Shown here: one piece after another, positions 61,705-64,000 of the stretch
How positions within the stretch are numbered: position 1 is the first letter of the stretch
Layout of the letters: each line of letters starts with the position of its first letter
Assembly (NCBI GenBank): GCA_965230265.1
Contig: OZ245999.1
Location: forward strand, 2,542,001-2,606,000
Reading direction: 5' to 3'
DNA from: JAJFKX01 sp965230265
GTDB lineage: Bacteria; Pseudomonadota; Gammaproteobacteria; Xanthomonadales; Wenzhouxiangellaceae
DNA: 64,000 bases
Position numbers and translations under genes: made by a program
The notes under the pieces: generated by a model
The model's input: only the letters and a program-made list of their open reading frames with translations
Databases searched by the model: none
What the model was told of the DNA's origin: nothing

Positions 61705-64000
61705 ATGGACAAAACCTACGACCCACAAGCCATTGAGCAAAAATGGTATGGCTACTGGCTGGAAAACAAATTGTTTACTCCTGAGATGTCTGCTGAGGCA
61801 CCCGGTGCCGACCTGTCCGGTGACCATTCAAACTATTGCATCATGCTACCGCCACCGAATGTCACTGGTCATTTACACATAGGCCATGCATTTCAGGACA
61901 CGGTCATGGATTTGCTGACCCGCTATCACCGCATGAAAGGGCAACCAACGCTATGGCAATGCGGTACTGATCATGCCGGCATCGCAACCCAAATGGTGGT
62001 AGAGCGCCAGTTGGGTGCACAAGGCAAGAGCCGACATGATCTGGGGCGGGAAGCGTTTGTTGATGCTGTGTGGGATTGGAAAGCCCAATCCGGCGGCAAT
62101 ATCCGCCAGCAGATGCAACGGCTGGGTACAGCAGTGGACTGGGACAACGAACGCTTCACCATGGATGAAGGTTTATCCGAGGCCGTCATGGAAGTATTTG
62201 TCCGCCTGCATGATGAAGGCTTGATCTATCGGGGGCAGCGTCTGGTGAACTGGGATCCGGTATTGCATACCGCACTCAGCGATTTGGAAGTCATTAATAG
62301 CGAAGAACAGGGCCACTTATGGCACATCCGCTACCCTCGCTGTGATGGCAAAGGCCATGTGGTGGTTGCCACTACCCGCCCGGAAACCATGCTGGGTGAT
62401 ACAGCGGTTGCCGTACACCCGGATGATGAACGCTATCAAGACCTGGTTGGGCTCGAGCTGGAATTACCACTGACTGATCGTCGCATACCGGTGGTTGCCG
62501 ATGATTATGTTGATCCGGCGTTTGGCTCTGGTTGTGTGAAAATTACCCCGGCACATGATTTTAATGACTGGGATGTTGGTCAGCGCAACAATCTGGATGT
62601 GATTAATATCCTGAATGACGATGCCAGTTTGAACGACAACGTCCCGCCAAAATACCAAGGCCTGGACCGCGTGGTTGCCCGCAAACAGGTGGTTGCTGAC
62701 TTGGAAACCGCAGGTCTGTTACAGCAAACCGAAAAACATCAAATGGCCGTTCCCCGCGGGGACCGATCTGGTGTTGTGCTGGAACCTTATTTAACCGATC
62801 AATGGTTTGTGAAAATTGAACCATTGGCCAAACCGGCCATTGATGCAGTTCGCAATGGTGATATTCGCTTTGTCCCGGAAAACTGGCAGAACACTTACTT
62901 TAACTGGATGGAAAACATTCAGGACTGGTGCATCAGCCGACAACTATGGTGGGGACACCGGATTCCCGCATGGTACGACGATCAAGGCAATATCTATGTT
63001 GCCCGCAATGAAGACGAAGTACGCAGCAAACATAAGCTTGGGGCCGATACCAAACTGCGCCAGGATGACGATGTTCTGGACACCTGGTTCTCAGCCGCTC
63101 TGTGGCCATTTTCCACGCTAGGCTGGCCTGAAAAGACAGACCGTCTGGATAGCTTTTATCCGACCAGTGTGCTGGTCACCGGTTTTGACATTATTTTCTT
63201 CTGGGTGGCCCGGATGATCATGATGGGCTTAAAGTTTACCGGCAAGGTACCGTTCCGCGATGTTTATATTCATGGCCTGATTCGTGACTCCCAAGGGCAG
63301 AAAATGTCCAAATCGAAAGGTAACGTACTCGACCCATTAGATTTAATCGACGGTATCGAACTGGACGCCCTGCTGAAAAAACGTACCACTGGTTTAATGC
63401 AGCCACAAATGCAAGCCGCCATCGAAAAAGCCACCAAACGTGACTATCCAGATGGCATCGCCGGCTATGGCACTGATGCTTTGCGTTTCACCTTCGGCAC
63501 TCTGGCCACTCAAGGTCGTGACATGAGTATCGATATGGGTCGTATCCAGGGCTATCGTAATTTCTGTAATAAATTATGGAATGCCGCGCGTTTTGCTTTG
63601 ATGCACTTGGATGATGGCGTTGAATTATCAGCCAGTATTGATAACAACACACCGGCAGAACAAATTAATCAGTGGATTCGCTCTCGACTGGCTGTCACTG
63701 TCAGCGAGGTTCGCAGACATTTTGATCAATACCGTTTTGATCTGGCCACCCAGGCTTTGTATGACTTTACCTGGAACGAGTTCTGCGACTGGTATCTGGA
63801 ATTATCCAAACCCAATTTGGCAGAAGGTGCTGACCCTGCTGTTCGTGCCGCCACACAATTAACATTGGCTGAGGTACTGGAACAGTTATTGCTGTTATTG
63901 CATCCGGTCATTCCATTTATTACCGAAGAAATTTGGCAGCGACTGCGCCAGCCTCTGCAATTAACCGAGCACAGCGTTTTACAACGTGCATTCCCCGTTG
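61705..64000 (+). CDS. valS: valyl-tRNA synthetase (3' end cut by window edge)
   Basis: The first 765 codons are visible; the C-terminal part lies right of the window. Class I aminoacyl-tRNA synthetase: PPPNVTGHLHIGHAFQDT contains the HIGH motif, the CP1 editing domain follows (about 190-335: HVVVATTRPETMLGDTAVAVH), KMSKSKGNV is the second catalytic motif, and the anticodon-binding helical domain starts near residue 655. It starts 7 nt after holC. Confidence 0.98.
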   Translation, partial: MDKTYDPQAIEQKWYGYWLENKLFTPEMSAEAPGADLSGDHSNYCIMLPPPNVTGHLHIGHAFQDTVMDLLTRYHRMKGQPTLWQCGTDHAGIATQMVVERQLGAQGKSRHDLGREAFVDAVWDWKAQSGGNIRQQMQRLGTAVDWDNERFTMDEGLSEAVMEVFVRLHDEGLIYRGQRLVNWDPVLHTALSDLEVINSEEQGHLWHIRYPRCDGKGHVVVATTRPETMLGDTAVAVHPDDERYQDLVGLELELPLTDRRIPVVADDYVDPAFGSGCVKITPAHDFNDWDVGQRNNLDVINILNDDASLNDNVPPKYQGLDRVVARKQVVADLETAGLLQQTEKHQMAVPRGDRSGVVLEPYLTDQWFVKIEPLAKPAIDAVRNGDIRFVPENWQNTYFNWMENIQDWCISRQLWWGHRIPAWYDDQGNIYVARNEDEVRSKHKLGADTKLRQDDDVLDTWFSAALWPFSTLGWPEKTDRLDSFYPTSVLVTGFDIIFFWVARMIMMGLKFTGKVPFRDVYIHGLIRDSQGQKMSKSKGNVLDPLDLIDGIELDALLKKRTTGLMQPQMQAAIEKATKRDYPDGIAGYGTDALRFTFGTLATQGRDMSIDMGRIQGYRNFCNKLWNAARFALMHLDDGVELSASIDNNTPAEQINQWIRSRLAVTVSEVRRHFDQYRFDLATQALYDFTWNEFCDWYLELSKPNLAEGADPAVRAATQLTLAEVLEQLLLLLHPVIPFITEEIWQRLRQPLQLTEHSVLQRAFPV

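Overview
This window comes from a free-living gammaproteobacterium, probably marine. The evidence is the conserved gene orders nrdR-ribD-ribE-ribB(A)-ribH-nusB-thiL-pgpA, lptF/lptG divergent from pepA-holC-valS, xerD with dsbC, and a TtpC-type TonB/ExbB/ExbD operon. A genus cannot be named from the sequence alone. Most of the window is ordinary chromosomal backbone with tightly packed, often overlapping genes. Both ends cut genes: clpB on the left and valS on the right.

Layout. 1-4.2 kb: N-terminal part of clpB behind a good candidate sigma-32 promoter, a DUF2306 membrane protein, a NarL/DesK-type two-component pair, and an orphan protein with a HEAGH zincin motif. 4.2-11.3 kb: glyA, nrdR, riboflavin genes, nusB, thiL and pgpA, all leftward. 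The RibBA-like protein has lost the GTP cyclohydrolase II signatures (RibBX type). 11.5-15.5 kb: ettA and katG converge on two strong hairpins. 15.9-18.5 kb: a secreted serine beta-lactamase-fold hydrolase and a DUF819 membrane protein.

18.6-21.4 kb is an AT-rich accessory segment. It holds two unrelated HNH nucleases and an unrecognised 232-aa protein. One HNH protein has an N-terminal region that resembles the DNA-modification-dependent restriction (McrB-like) world. This is the best place in the window to look for an undescribed defence system. 21.6-28.0 kb: a seven-gene surface-polysaccharide operon (periplasmic PPIase, Wzm/Wzt-like ABC exporter, two family-2 glycosyltransferases, a methyltransferase, a sugar-nucleotide dehydratase/epimerase-like enzyme). 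Its first start codon lies only 23 nt past a terminator-like hairpin. 28.1-31.1 kb: two secreted proteins of unknown function, the second with codon use of a very highly expressed gene and a structured leader.

31.3-42.9 kb: a complete type II secretion operon in the Xps-like order E-F-G-H-I-J-K-L-M-N(C)-D, ending with a small NTF2-like lipoprotein. The secretin looks like a lipoprotein itself, and the GspE ATPase has lost the usual tetracysteine zinc site. 43.0-49.8 kb: an exosortase-H-associated-like membrane protein, purL, dsbC and xerD. 49.8-50.9 kb: a lysine-rich, histone-H1/AlgP-like protein with about 16 GRPKK motifs in a tandem array. 50.9-56.7 kb: a DUF3450 - TtpC - ExbB - ExbD - TonB - TonB - TPR operon with two TonB paralogues. 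56.9-64 kb: an RDD protein, lptG/lptF, pepA, holC and valS.

The parts fit a cell that invests in envelope traffic: LPS export (LptFG), surface glycan export (Wzm/Wzt), protein secretion (T2SS), TonB-dependent uptake, and periplasmic folding (DsbC, PPIase). No rRNA, tRNA, CRISPR array, prophage or insertion sequence was seen.
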